A stretch of 64,000 nt of DNA, taken from contig NC_088320.1 of NCBI RefSeq assembly GCF_910592395.1, forward strand, positions 1 to 64,000, written 5' to 3'. The notes below the pieces were generated by a model. It saw only the letters and a program-made list of their open reading frames with translations. It did no database searches and was not told the DNA's origin. Source of the DNA: Lineus longissimus. Its lineage: Eukaryota > Nemertea > Pilidiophora > Heteronemertea > Lineidae. A program made the translations under genes and the position numbers. Shown one piece after another: positions 1 through 12,695 of the stretch (position 1 is the first letter of the stretch; each line of letters opens with the position of its first letter).

Positions 1-3000
1 CTAACCCTAACCCTAACCCTAACCCTAACCCTAACCCTAACCCTAACCCTAACCCTAACCCTAACCCTAACCCTAACCCTAACCCTAACCCTAACCCACT
101 AACCCTAACCCTAACCCTAACCCTAACCCTAACCTACCCTAACCCTAACCCTAACCCTAACCCTAACCCTAACCCTAACCCTAACCCTAACCCTAACCCT
201 AACCCTAACCTAACCCTAACCCTAACCCTAACCCTAACCCTAACCCTAACCCTAACCCTAACCCTAACCCTAACCCTAACCCTAACCCTAACCTAACCCT
301 AACCCTAACCCTAACCCTAACCCTAACCCTAACCCTAACCCTAACCCTAACCCTAACCCTAACCCTAACCCTAACCCTAACCCTAACCCTAACCCTAACC
401 CTAACCCTAACCCTAACCCTAACCCTAACCCTAACCCTAACCCTAACCCTAACCCTAACCCTAACCCTAACCCTAACCCTAACCCTAACCCTAACCCTAA
501 CCCTAACCCTAACCCTAACCCTAACCCTAACCCTAACCCTAACCCTAACCCTAACCCTAACCCTAACCCTAACCCTAACCCTAACCCTAACCCTAACCCT
601 ACCCTAACCCTAACCCTAACCCTAACCCTAACCCTAACCCTAACCCTAACCCTAACCCTAACCCTAACCCTAACCCTAACCCTAACCCTAACCCTAACCC
701 TAACCCTAACCCTAACCCTAACCCTAACCCTAACCCTAACCCTAACCCTAACCCTAACCCTAACCCTAACCCTAACCCTAACCCTAACCCTAACCCTAAC
801 CCTAACCCTAACCCTAACCCTAACCCTAACCCTAACCCTAACCCTAACCCTAACCCTAACCCTAACCCTAACCCTAACCCTAACCCTAACCCTAACCCTA
901 ACCCTAACCCTAACCCTAACCCTAACCCTAACCCTAACCCTAACCCTAACCCTAACCCTAACCCTAACCCTAACCCTAACCCTAACCCTAACCCTAACCC
1001 TAACCCTAACCCTAACCCTAACCCTAACCCTAACCCTAACCCTAACCCTAACCCTAACCCTAACCCTAACCCTAACCCTAACCCTAACCCTAACCCTAAC
1101 CCTAACCCTAACCCTAACCCTAACCCTAACCCTAACCCTAACCCTAACCCTAACCCTAACCCTAACCCTAACCCTAACCCTAACCCTAACCCTAACCCTA
1201 ACCCTAACCCTAACCCTAACCCTAACCCTAACCCTAACCCTAACCCTAACCCTAACCCTAACCCTAACCCTAACCCTAACCCTAACCCTAACCCTAACCC
1301 TAACCCTAACCCTAACCCTAACCCTAACCCTAACCCTAACCCTAACCCTAACCCTAACCCTAACCCTAACCCTAACCCTAACCCTAACCCTAACCCTAAC
1401 CCTAACCCTAACCCTAACCCTAACCCTAACCCTAACCCTAACCCTAACCCTAACCCTAACCCTAACCCTAACCCTAACCCTAACCCTAACCCTAACCCTA
1501 ACCCTAACCCTAACCCTAACCCTAACCCTAACCCTAACCCTAACCCTAACCCTAACCCTAACCCTAACCCTAACCCTAACCCTAACCCTAACCCTAACCC
1601 TAACCCTAACCCTAACCCTAACCCTAACCCTAACCCTAACCCTAACCCTAACCCTAACCCTAACCCTAACCCTAACCCTAACCCTAACCCTAACCCTAAC
1701 CCTAACCCTAACCCTAACCCTAACCCTAACCCTAACCCTAACCCTAACCCTAACCCTAACCCTAACCCTAACCCTAACCCTAACCCTAACCCTAACCCTA
1801 ACCCTAACCCTAACCCTAACCCTAACCCTAACCCTAACCCTAACCCTAACCCTAACCCTAACCCTAACCCTAAGCCTAACCCTAACCCTAACCCTAACCC
1901 TAACCCTAACCCTAACCCTAACCCTAACCCTAACCCTAACCCTAACCCTAACCCTAACCCTAACCCTAACCCTAACCCTAACCCTAACCCTAACCCTAAC
2001 CCTAACCCTAACCCTAACCCTAACCCTAACCCTAACCCTAACCCTAACCCTAACCCTAACCCTAACCCTAACCCTAACCCTAACCCTAACCCTAACCCTA
2101 ACCCTAACCCTAACCCTAACCCTAACCCTAACCCTAACCCTAACCCTAACCCTAACCCTAACCCTAACCCTAACCCTAACCCTAACCCTAACCCTAACCC
2201 TAACCCTAACCCTAACCCTAACCCTAACCCTAACCCTAACCCTAACCCTAACCCTAACCCTAACCCTAACCCTAACCCTAACCCTAACCCTAACCCTAAC
2301 CCTAACCCTAACCCTAACCCTAACCCTAACCCTAACCCTAACCCTAACCCTAACCCTAACCCTAACCCTAACCCTAACCCTAACCCTAACCCTAACCCTA
2401 ACCCTAACCCTAACCCTAACCCTAACCCTAACCCTAACCCTAACCCTAACCCTAACCCTAACCCTAACCCTAACCCTAACCCTAACCCTAACCCTAACCC
2501 TAACCCTAACCCTAACCCTAACCCTAACCCTAACCCTAACCCTAACCCTAACCCTAACCCTAACCCTAACCCTAACCCTAACCCTAACCCTAACCCTAAC
2601 CCTAACCCTAACCCTAACCCTAACCCTAACCCTAACCCTAACCCTAACCCTAACCCTAACCCTAACCCTAACCCTAACCCTAACCCTAACCCTAACCCTA
2701 ACCCTAACCCTAACCCTAACCCTAACCCTAACCCTAACCCTAACCCTAACCCTAACCCTAACCCTAACCCTAACCCTAACCCTAACCCTAACCCTAACCC
2801 TAACCCTAACCCTAACCCTAACCCTAACCCTAACCCTAACCCTAACCCTAACCCTAACCCTAACCCTAACCCTAACCCTAACCCTAACCCTAACCCTAAC
2901 CCTAACCCTAACCCTAACCCTAACCCTAACCCTAACCCTAACCCTAACCCTAACCCTAACCCTAACCCTAACCCTAACCCTAACCCTAACCCTAACCCTA

Positions 3001-4874
3001 ACCCTAACCCTAACCCTAACCCTAACCCTAACCCTAACCCTAACCCTAACCCTAACCCTAACCCTAACCCTAACCCTAACCCTAACCCTAACCCTAACCC
3101 TAACCCTAACCCTAACCCTAACCCTAACCCTAACCCTAACCCTAACCCTAACCCTAACCCTAACCCTAACCCTAACCCTAACCCTAACCCTAACCCTAAC
3201 CCTAACCCTAACCCTAACCCTAACCCTAACCCTCACCCTAACCCTAACCCTAACCCTAACCCTAACCCTAACCCTAACCCTAACCCTAACCCTAACCCTA
3301 ACCCTAACCCTAACCCTAACCCTAACCCTAACCCTAACCCTAACCCTAACCCTAACCCTAACCCTAACCCTAACCCTAACCCTAACCCTAACCCTAACCC
3401 TAACCCTAACCCTAACCCTAACCCTAACCCTAACCCTAACCCTAACCCTAACCCTAACCCTAACCCTAACCCTAACCCTAACCCTAACCCTAACCCTAAC
3501 CCTAACCCTAACCCTAACCCTAACCCTAACCCTAACCCTAACCCTAACCCTAACCCTAACCCTAACCCTAACCCTAACCCTAACCCTAACCCTAACCCTA
3601 ACCCTAACCCTAACCCTAACCCTAACCCTAACCCTAACCCTAACCCTAACCCTAACCCTAACCCTAACCCTAACCCTAACCCTAACCCTAACCCTAACCC
3701 TAACCCTAACCCTAACCCTAACCCTAACCCTAACCCTAACCCTAACCCTAACCCTAACCCTAACCCTAACCCTAACCCTAACCCTAACCCTAACCCTAAC
3801 CCTAACCCTAACCCTAACCCTAACCCTAACCCTAACCCTAACCCTAACCCTAACCCTAACCCTAACCCTAACCCTAACCCTAACCCTAACCCTAACCCTA
3901 ACCCTAACCCTAACCCTAACCCTAACCCTAACCCTAACCCTAACCCTAACCCTAACCCTAACCCTAACCCTAACCCTAACCCTAACCCTAACCCTAACCC
4001 TAACCCTAACCCTAACCCTAACCCTAACCCTAACCCTAACCCTAACCCTAACCCTAACCCTAACCCTAACCCTAACCCTAACCCTAACCCTAACCCTAAC
4101 CCTAACCCTAACCCTAACCCTAACCCTAACCCTAACCCTAACCCTAACCCTAACCCTAACCCTAACCCTAACCCTAACCCTAACCCTAACCCTAACCCTA
4201 ACCCTAACCCTAACCCTAACCCTAACCCTAACCCTAACCCTAACCCTAACCCTAACCCTAACCCTAACCCTAACCCTAACCCTAACCCTAACCCTAACCC
4301 TAACCCTAACCCTAACCCTAACCCTAACCCTAACCCTAACCCTAACCCTAACCCTAACCCTAACCCTAACCCTAACCCTAACCCTAACCCTAACCCTAAC
4401 CCTAACCCTAACCCTAACCCTAACCCTAACCCTAACCCTAACCCTAACCCTAACCCTAACCCTAACCCTAACCCTAACCCTAACCCTAACCCTAACCCTA
4501 ACCCTAACCCTAACCCTAACCCTAACCCTAACCCTAACCCTAACCCTAACCCTAACCCTAACCCTAACCCTAACCCTAACCCTAACCCTAACCCTAACCC
4601 TAACCCTAACCCTAACCCTAACCCTAACCCTAACCCTAACCCTAACCCTAACCCTAACCCTAACCCTAACCCTAACCCTAACCCTAACCCTAACCCTAAC
4701 CCTAACCCTAACCCTAACCCTAACCCTAACCCTAACCCTAACCCTAACCCTAACCCTAACCCTAACCCTAACCCTAACCCTAACCCTAACCCTAACCCTA
4801 ACCCTAACCCTAACCCTAACCCTAACCCTAACCCTAACCCTAACCCTAACCCTAACCCTAACCCTAACCCTAAC
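1..4874 (+). repeat. Terminal telomere tract, (CCCTAA)n
   Basis: An uninterrupted CCCTAA array of about 810 units begins at base 1. The C-rich strand is on +, as expected for the left end of a chromosome assembled to its tip. The tract is almost perfect from about 605 onward, with single-base changes near 1873 (CCTAAG) and 3233 (CCTCAC). The outer 600 bases carry several unit-length irregularities (near 95, 134, 208, 290 and 600). TTAGGG-type telomeres are the common metazoan type. Frames open through this tract (repeating Arg-Val on the minus strand) are an artefact of the 6-bp period. Confidence 0.98.
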
Positions 4875-7800
4875 CCTTAGTTGGTCTAGGGTTAGTTGGT
4901 CTAGGGTTAGTTGGTCTAGGGTTAGTTGGTCTAGGGTTAGTTGCCCTAGGGTTAGTTGCCCTAGGGTTAGTTGCCCTAGGGTTAGTTGCCCTAGGGTTAG
5001 TTGGTCTAGGGTTAGTTGCCCTAGGGTTAGTTGGTCTGGGGTTAGTTGGTCTAGGGTTAGTTGCCCTAGGGTTAGTTGCCCTAGGGTTAGTTGCCCTAGG
5101 GTTAGTTGGTCTAGGGTTAGTTGGTCTAGGGTTAGTTGGTCTAGGGTTAGTTGCCCTAGGGTTAGTTGCCCTAGGGTTAGTTGCCCTAGGGTTAGTTGCC
5201 CTAGGGTTAGTTGGTCTAGGGTTAGTTGCCCTAGGGTTAGTTGGTCTAGGGTTAGTTGGTCTAGGGTTAGTTGCCCTAGGGTTAGTTGCCCTAGGGTTAG
5301 TTGCCCTAGGGTTAGTTGGTCTAGGGTTAGTTGCCCTAGGGTTAGTTGCCCTAGGGTTAGTTGGTCTAGGGTTAGTTGCCCTAGGGTTAGTTGGTCTAGG
5401 GTTAGTTGCCCTAGGGTTAGTTGCCCTAGGGTTAGTTGCCCTAGGGTTAGTTGCCCTAGGGTTAGTTGGTCTAGGGTTAGTTGCCCTAGGGTTAGTTGCC
5501 CTAGGGTTAGTTGCCCTAGGGTTAGTTGCCCTAGGGTTAGTTGCCCTAGGGATAGTTGGTCTAGGGTTAGTTGCCCTAGGGTTAGTTGCCCTAGGGTTAG
5601 TTGCCCTAGGGTTAGTTGGTCTAGGGTTAGTTGCCCTAGGGTTAGTTGGTCTAGGGTTAGTGGCCCTAGGGTTAGTGGCACTAGGGTTAGTTGGTCTAGG
5701 GTTAGTGGCCCTAGGGTTAGTTGCCCTAGGGATAGTTGGTCTAGGGTTAGTTGGTCTAGGGTTAGTTGCCCTAGGGTTATTTGCCCTAGGGTTAGTTGGT
5801 CTAGGGTTAGTTGCCCTAGGGTTAGTTGCCCTAGGGTTAGTTGCCCTAGGGTTAGTTGGTCTAGGGTTAGTTGCCCTAGGGTTAGTTGGTCTAGGGTTAG
5901 TTGCCCTAGGGTTAGTTGGTCTAGGGTTAGTTGGTCTAGGGTTAGTTGCCCTAGGGTTAGTTGCCCTAGGGTTAGTTGCCCTAGGGTTAGTTGCCCTAGG
6001 GTTAGTTGCCCTAGGGTTAGTTGCCCTAGGGTTAGTTGGTCTAGGGTTAGTTGCCCTAGGGTTAGTTGCCCTAGGGTTAGTTGGTCTAGGGTTAGTTGCC
6101 CTAGGGTTAGTTGCCCTAGGGTTAGTTGCCCTAGGGTTAGTTGGTCTAGGGTTAGTTGCCCTAGGGTTAGTTGCCCTAGGGTTAGTTGCCCTAGGGTTAG
6201 TTGCCCTAGGGTTAGTTGGTCTAGGGTTAGTTGCCCTAGGGTTAGTTGGTCTAGGGTTAGTTGCCCTAGGGTTAGTTGCCCTAGGGTTAGTTGCCCTAGG
6301 GTTAGTTGCCCTAGGGTTAGTTGGTCTAGGGTTAGTTGCCCTAGGGTTAGTTGCCCTAGGGTTAGTTGCCCTAGGGTTAGTTGCCCTAGGGTTAGTTGCC
6401 CTAGGGTTAGTTGCCCTAGGGTTAGTTGGTCTAGGGTTAGTTACCCTAGGGTTAGTTGCCCTAGGGTTAGTTGCCCTAGGGTTAGTTGGTCTAGGGTTAG
6501 TTGGTCTAGGGTTAGTTGCCCTAGGGTTAGTTGCCCTAGGGTTAGTTGGTCTAGGGTTAGTTGCCCTAGGGTTAGTTGCCCTAGGGTTAGTTGCCCTAGG
6601 GTTAGTTGCCCTAGGGTTAGTTGGTCTAGGGTTAGTTGCCCTAGGGTTAGTTGCCCTAGGGTTAGTTGGTCTAGGGTTAGTTGCCCTAGGGTTAGTTGCC
6701 CTAGGGTTAGTTGCCCTAGGGTAAGTTGCCCTAGGGTTAGTTGGTCTAGGGTTAGTTGCCCTAGGGTTAGTTGGTCTAGGGTTAGTTGCCCTAGGGTTAG
6801 TTGCCCTAGGGTTAGTTGCCCTAGGGTTAGTTGCCCTAGGGTTAGTTGCCCTAGGGTTAGTTGGTCTAGGGTTAGTTGCCCTAGGGTTAGTTGCCCTAGG
6901 GTTAGTTGCCCTAGGGTTAGTTGCCCTAGGGTTAGTTGGTCTAGGGTTAGTTACCCTAGGGTTAGTTGCCCTAGGGTTAGTTGGTCTAGGGTTAGTTGGT
7001 CTAGGGTTAGTTGGTCTAGGGTTAGTTGGTCTAGGGTTAGTTGCCCTAGGGTTAGTTGCCCTAGGGTTAGTTGCCCTAGGGTTAGTTGCCCTAGGGTTAG
7101 TTGGTCTAGGGTTAGTTGCCCTAGGGTTAGTTGGTCTAGGGTTAGTTGGTCTAGGGTTAGTTGCCCTAGGGTTAGTTGCCCTAGGGTTAGTTGCCCTAGG
7201 GTTAGTTGGTCTAGGGTTAGTTGGTCTAGGGTTAGTTGGTCTAGGGTTAGTTGCCCTAGGGTTAGTTGCCCTAGGGTTAGTTGCCCTAGGGTTAGTTGCC
7301 CTAGGGTTAGTTGGTCTAGGGTTAGTTGCCCTAGGGTTAGTTGGTCTAGGGTTAGTTGGTCTAGGGTTAGTTGCCCTAGGGTTAGTTGCCCTAGGGTTAG
7401 TTGCCCTAGGGTTAGTTGGTCTAGGGTTAGTTGCCCTAGGGTTAGTTGCCCTAGGGTTAGTTGGTCTAGGGTTAGTTGCCCTAGGGTTAGTTGGTCTAGG
7501 GTTAGTTGCCCTAGGGTTAGTTGCCCTAGGGTTAGTTGCCCTAGGGTTAGTTGCCCTAGGGTTAGTTGGTCTAGGGTTAGTTGCCCTAGGGTTAGTTGCC
7601 CTAGGGTTAGTTGCCCTAGGGTTAGTTGCCCTAGGGTTAGTTGCCCTAGGGATAGTTGGTCTAGGGTTAGTTGCCCTAGGGTTAGTTGCCCTAGGGTTAG
7701 TTGCCCTAGGGTTAGTTGGTCTAGGGTTAGTTGCCCTAGGGTTAGTTGGTCTAGGGTTAGTGGCCCTAGGGTTAGTGGCACTAGGGTTAGTTGGTCTAGG

Positions 7801-10800
7801 GTTAGTGGCCCTAGGGTTAGTTGCCCTAGGGATAGTTGGTCTAGGGTTAGTTGGTCTAGGGTTAGTTGCCCTAGGGTTATTTGCCCTAGGGTTAGTTGGT
7901 CTAGGGTTAGTTGCCCTAGGGTTAGTTGCCCTAGGGTTAGTTGCCCTAGGGTTAGTTGGTCTAGGGTTAGTTGCCCTAGGGTTAGTTGGTCTAGGGTTAG
8001 TTGCCCTAGGGTTAGTTGGTCTAGGGTTAGTTGGTCTAGGGTTAGTTGCCCTAGGGTTAGTTGCCCTAGGGTTAGTTGCCCTAGGGTTAGTTGCCCTAGG
8101 GTTAGTTGCCCTAGGGTTAGTTGCCCTAGGGTTAGTTGGTCTAGGGTTAGTTGCCCTAGGGTTAGTTGCCCTAGGGTTAGTTGGTCTAGGGTTAGTTGCC
8201 CTAGGGTTAGTTGCCCTAGGGTTAGTTGCCCTAGGGTTAGTTGGTCTAGGGTTAGTTGCCCTAGGGTTAGTTGCCCTAGGGTTAGTTGCCCTAGGGTTAG
8301 TTGCCCTAGGGTTAGTTGGTCTAGGGTTAGTTGCCCTAGGGTTAGTTGGTCTAGGGTTAGTTGCCCTAGGGTTAGTTGCCCTAGGGTTAGTTGCCCTAGG
8401 GTTAGTTGCCCTAGGGTTAGTTGGTCTAGGGTTAGTTGCCCTAGGGTTAGTTGCCCTAGGGTTAGTTGCCCTAGGGTTAGTTGCCCTAGGGTTAGTTGCC
8501 CTAGGGTTAGTTGCCCTAGGGTTAGTTGGTCTAGGGTTAGTTACCCTAGGGTTAGTTGCCCTAGGGTTAGTTGCCCTAGGGTTAGTTGGTCTAGGGTTAG
8601 TTGGTCTAGGGTTAGTGGCCCTAGGGTTAGTGGCACTAGGGTTAGTTGGTCTAGGGTTAGTGGCCCTAGGGTTAGTTGGTCTAGGGTTAGTTGCCCTAGG
8701 GTTAGTTGCCCTAGGGTTAGTTGCCCTAGGGTTAGTTGCCCTAGGGTTAGTTGCCCTAGGGATAGTTGGTCTAGGGTTAGTTGCCCTAGGGTTAGTTGCC
8801 CTAGGGTTAGTTGCCCTAGGGTTAGTTGGTCTAGGGTTAGTTGCCCTAGGGTTAGTTGGTCTAGGGTTAGTGGCCCTAGGGTTAGTGGCACTAGGGTTAG
8901 TTGGTCTAGGGTTAGTGGCCCTAGGGTTAGTTGCCCTAGGGATAGTTGGTCTAGGGTTAGTTGGTCTAGGGTTAGTTGCCCTAGGGTTATTTGCCCTAGG
9001 GTTAGTTGGTCTAGGGTTAGTTGCCCTAGGGTTAGTTGCCCTAGGGTTAGTTGCCCTAGGGTTAGTTGGTCTAGGGTTAGTTGCCCTAGGGTTAGTTGGT
9101 CTAGGGTTAGTTGCCCTAGGGTTAGTTGGTCTAGGGTTAGTTGGTCTAGGGTTAGTTGCCCTAGGGTTAGTTGCCCTAGGGTTAGTTGCCCTAGGGTTAG
9201 TTGCCCTAGGGTTAGTTGCCCTAGGGTTAGTTGCCCTAGGGTTAGTTGGTCTAGGGTTAGTTGCCCTAGGGTTAGTTGCCCTAGGGTTAGTTGGTCTAGG
9301 GTTAGTTGCCCTAGGGTTAGTTGCCCTAGGGTTAGTTGCCCTAGGGTTAGTTGGTCTAGGGTTAGTTGCCCTAGGGTTAGTTGCCCTAGGGTTAGTTGCC
9401 CTAGGGTTAGTTGCCCTAGGGTTAGTTGGTCTAGGGTTAGTTGCCCTAGGGTTAGTTGGTCTAGGGTTAGTTGCCCTAGGGTTAGTTGCCCTAGGGTTAG
9501 TTGCCCTAGGGTTAGTTGCCCTAGGGTTAGTTGGTCTAGGGTTAGTTGCCCTAGGGTTAGTTGCCCTAGGGTTAGTTGCCCTAGGGTTAGTTGCCCTAGG
9601 GTTAGTTGCCCTAGGGTTAGTTGCCCTAGGGTTAGTTGGTCTAGGGTTAGTTACCCTAGGGTTAGTTGCCCTAGGGTTAGTTGCCCTAGGGTTAGTTGGT
9701 CTAGGGTTAGTTGGTCTAGGGTTAGTTGCCCTAGGGTTAGTTGCCCTAGGGTTAGTTGGTCTAGGGTTAGTTGCCCTAGGGTTAGTTGCCCTAGGGTTAG
9801 TTGCCCTAGGGTTAGTTGCCCTAGGGTTAGTTGGTCTAGGGTTAGTTGCCCTAGGGTTAGTTGCCCTAGGGTTAGTTGGTCTAGGGTTAGTTGCCCTAGG
9901 GTTAGTTGCCCTAGGGTTAGTTGCCCTAGGGTAAGTTGCCCTAGGGTTAGTTGGTCTAGGGTTAGTTGCCCTAGGGTTAGTTGGTCTAGGGTTAGTTGCC
10001 CTAGGGTTAGTTGCCCTAGGGTTAGTTGCCCTAGGGTTAGTTGCCCTAGGGTTAGTTGCCCTAGGGTTAGTTGGTCTAGGGTTAGTTGCCCTAGGGTTAG
10101 TTGCCCTAGGGTTAGTTGCCCTAGGGTTAGTTGCCCTAGGGTTAGTTGGTCTAGGGTTAGTTACCCTAGGGTTAGTTGCCCTAGGGTTAGTTGGTCTAGG
10201 GTTAGTTGGTCTAGGGTTAGTTGGTCTAGGGTTAGTTGGTCTAGGGTTAGTTGCCCTAGGGTTAGTTGCCCTAGGGTTAGTTGCCCTAGGGTTAGTTGCC
10301 CTAGGGTTAGTTGGTCTAGGGTTAGTTGCCCTAGGGTTAGTTGGTCTAGGGTTAGTTGGTCTAGGGTTAGTTGCCCTAGGGTTAGTTGCCCTAGGGTTAG
10401 TTGCCCTAGGGTTAGTTGGTCTAGGGTTAGTTGGTCTAGGGTTAGTTGGTCTAGGGTTAGTTGCCCTAGGGTTAGTTGCCCTAGGGTTAGTTGCCCTAGG
10501 GTTAGTTGCCCTAGGGTTAGTTGGTCTAGGGTTAGTTGCCCTAGGGTTAGTTGGTCTAGGGTTAGTTGGTCTAGGGTTAGTTGCCCTAGGGTTAGTTGCC
10601 CTAGGGTTAGTTGCCCTAGGGTTAGTTGGTCTAGGGTTAGTTGCCCTAGGGTTAGTTGCCCTAGGGTTAGTTGGTCTAGGGTTAGTTGCCCTAGGGTTAG
10701 TTGGTCTAGGGTTAGTTGCCCTAGGGTTAGTTGCCCTAGGGTTAGTTGCCCTAGGGTTAGTTGGTCTAGGGTTAGTTGCCCTAGGGTTAGTTGCCCTAGG

Positions 10801-12240
10801 GTTAGTTGCCCTAGGGTTAGTTGCCCTAGGGTTAGTTGCCCTAGGGATAGTTGGTCTAGGGTTAGTTGCCCTAGGGTTAGTTGCCCTAGGGTTAGTTGCC
10901 CTAGGGTTAGTTGGTCTAGGGTTAGTTGCCCTAGGGTTAGTTGGTCTAGGGTTAGTGGCCCTAGGGTTAGTGGCACTAGGGTTAGTTGGTCTAGGGTTAG
11001 TGGCCCTAGGGTTAGTTGCCCTAGGGATAGTTGGTCTAGGGTTAGTTGGTCTAGGGTTAGTTGCCCTAGGGTTATTTGCCCTAGGGTTAGTTGGTCTAGG
11101 GTTAGTTGCCCTAGGGTTAGTTGCCCTAGGGTTAGTTGCCCTAGGGTTAGTTGGTCTAGGGTTAGTTGCCCTAGGGTTAGTTGGTCTAGGGTTAGTTGCC
11201 CTAGGGTTAGTTGGTCTAGGGTTAGTTGGTCTAGGGTTAGTTGGTCTAGGGTTAGTTGCCCTAGGGTTAGTTGCCCTAGGGTTAGTAGCCCTAGGGTTAG
11301 TTGCCCTAGGGTTAGTTGCCCTAGGGTTAGTTGCCCTAGGGTTAGTTGGTCTAGGGTTAGTTGCCCTAGGGTTAGTTGCCCTAGGGTTAGTTGGTCTAGG
11401 GTTAGTTGCCCTAGGGTTAGTTGCCCTAGGGTTAGTTGCCCTAGGGTTAGTTGGTCTAGGGTTAGTTGCCCTAGGGTTAGTTGCCCTAGGGTTAGTTGCC
11501 CTAGGGTTAGTTGCCCTAGGGTTAGTTGGTCTAGGGTTAGTTGCCCTAGGGTTAGTTGGTCTAGGGTTAGTTGCCCTAGGGTTAGTTGCCCTAGGGTTAG
11601 TTGCCCTAGGGTTAGTTGCCCTAGGGTTAGTTGGTCTAGGGTTAGTTGCCCTAGGGTTAGTTGCCCTAGGGTTAGTTGCCCTAGGGTTAGTTGCCCTAGG
11701 GTTAGTTGCCCTAGGGTTAGTTGCCCTAGGGTTAGTTGGTCTAGGGTTAGTTACCCTAGGGTTAGTTGCCCTAGGGTTAGTTGCCCTAGGGTTAGTTGGT
11801 CTAGGGTTAGTTGGTCTAGGGTTAGTTGGTCTAGGGTTAGTTGGTCTAGGGTTAGTTGGTCTAGGGTTAGTTGCCCTAGGGTTAGTTGCCCTAGGGTTAG
11901 TTGCCCTAGGGTTAGTTGCCCTAGGGTTAGTTGCCCTAGGGTTAGTTGCCCTAGGGTTAGTTGCCCTAGGGTTAGTTGGTCTAGGGTTAGTTGGTCTAGG
12001 GTTAGTTGGTCTAGGGTTAGTTGGTCTAGGGTTAGTTGGTCTAGGGTTAGTTGGTCTAGGGTTAGTTGCCCTAGGGTTAGTTGCCCTAGGGATAGTTGGT
12101 CTAGGGTTAGTTGCCCTAGGGTTAGTTGCCCTAGGGTTAGTTGCCCTAGGGTTAGTTGGTCTAGGGTTAGTTGCCCTAGGGTTAGTTGGTCTAGGGTTAG
12201 TTGCCCTAGGGTTAGTGGCACTAGGGTTAGTTGGTCTAGG
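4875..12240. repeat. Subtelomeric 15-bp satellite with higher-order structure
   Basis: About 490 head-to-tail 15-bp units occur in two main forms, GTTAGTTGCCCTAGG and GTTAGTTGGTCTAGG. They differ only at two adjacent bases (CC versus GT). The units contain TAGGGTTAG on +, so the telomere-like motif runs opposite to the terminal tract. The order of the two forms is itself repeated. Rare marker units (GTTAGTGGCACTAGG) occur at about 5671, 7771, 8626, 8881, 10966 and 12211, giving higher-order copies of about 2100, 1110 (truncated), 2085 and 1245 bp. A GTAAG variant recurs at 6721 and 9931, 1045 bp after its marker in both cases. Long open frames on both strands here are repeat artefacts. Confidence 0.95.
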
Positions 12241-12695
12241 GTTAGTGGCCCTAGGGTTAGTGGCCTTAGGGTTAGTGGCCTTAGGGTTAGTGGCCTTAGG
12301 GTTAGTGGCCTTAGGGTTAGTGGCCTTAGGGTTAGTGGCCTTAGGGTTAGTGGACTGAGGGTTAGTGGACTGAGGGTTAGTGGCGTTAGGGAAAGTGCCT
12401 TTAGGGTTAGTGGCCTTAGGGTTAGTGGCCTTAGGGTTAGTGGCCTTAGGGTTAGTGGCCTTAGGGTTATTCGCTTCAGGGTTAGTGGCTTCAGGGTTAG
12501 TGGCTTCAGGGTTAGTGGCTTCAGGGTTAGTGGCTTCAGGGTTAGTGGCTTCAGGGTTAGTGGCTTCAGGGTTAGTAGCTTCAGGGTTAGTAGCTTCAGG
12601 TTTAGTAGCTTGAGGGTTAGTAGCTTGAGGGTTAGTAGCTTGAGGGTTAGTGGCTTGAGGGTTAGTAGCTTTAGGGTTAGTAGTTTTAGGGTTAG
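12241..12695. repeat. Proximal degenerate edge of the 15-bp satellite
   Basis: The same 15-bp register continues, but units pass through ordered variant blocks: GTTAGTGGCCTTAGG, GTTAGTGGACTGAGG, GTTAGTGGCTTCAGG and GTTAGTAGCTTGAGG. The array ends at about 12695, where the 63-bp satellite begins. Block-wise homogeneous variants at the array edge are what unequal exchange leaves behind when it homogenises the core but not the flank. Confidence 0.9.

Noticed and set aside
288-5681. 1797-codon minus-strand frame (Leu-Thr-Leu, Arg-Val and Gly-Leu repeats)
   Set aside because: It is the telomere and 15-bp satellite read through; composition and repetition are set entirely by the 6- and 15-bp periods.
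7760-9934. 724-codon plus-strand Gly-Leu-Val-Ala frame
   Set aside because: Translation of the 15-bp satellite with no unique sequence.
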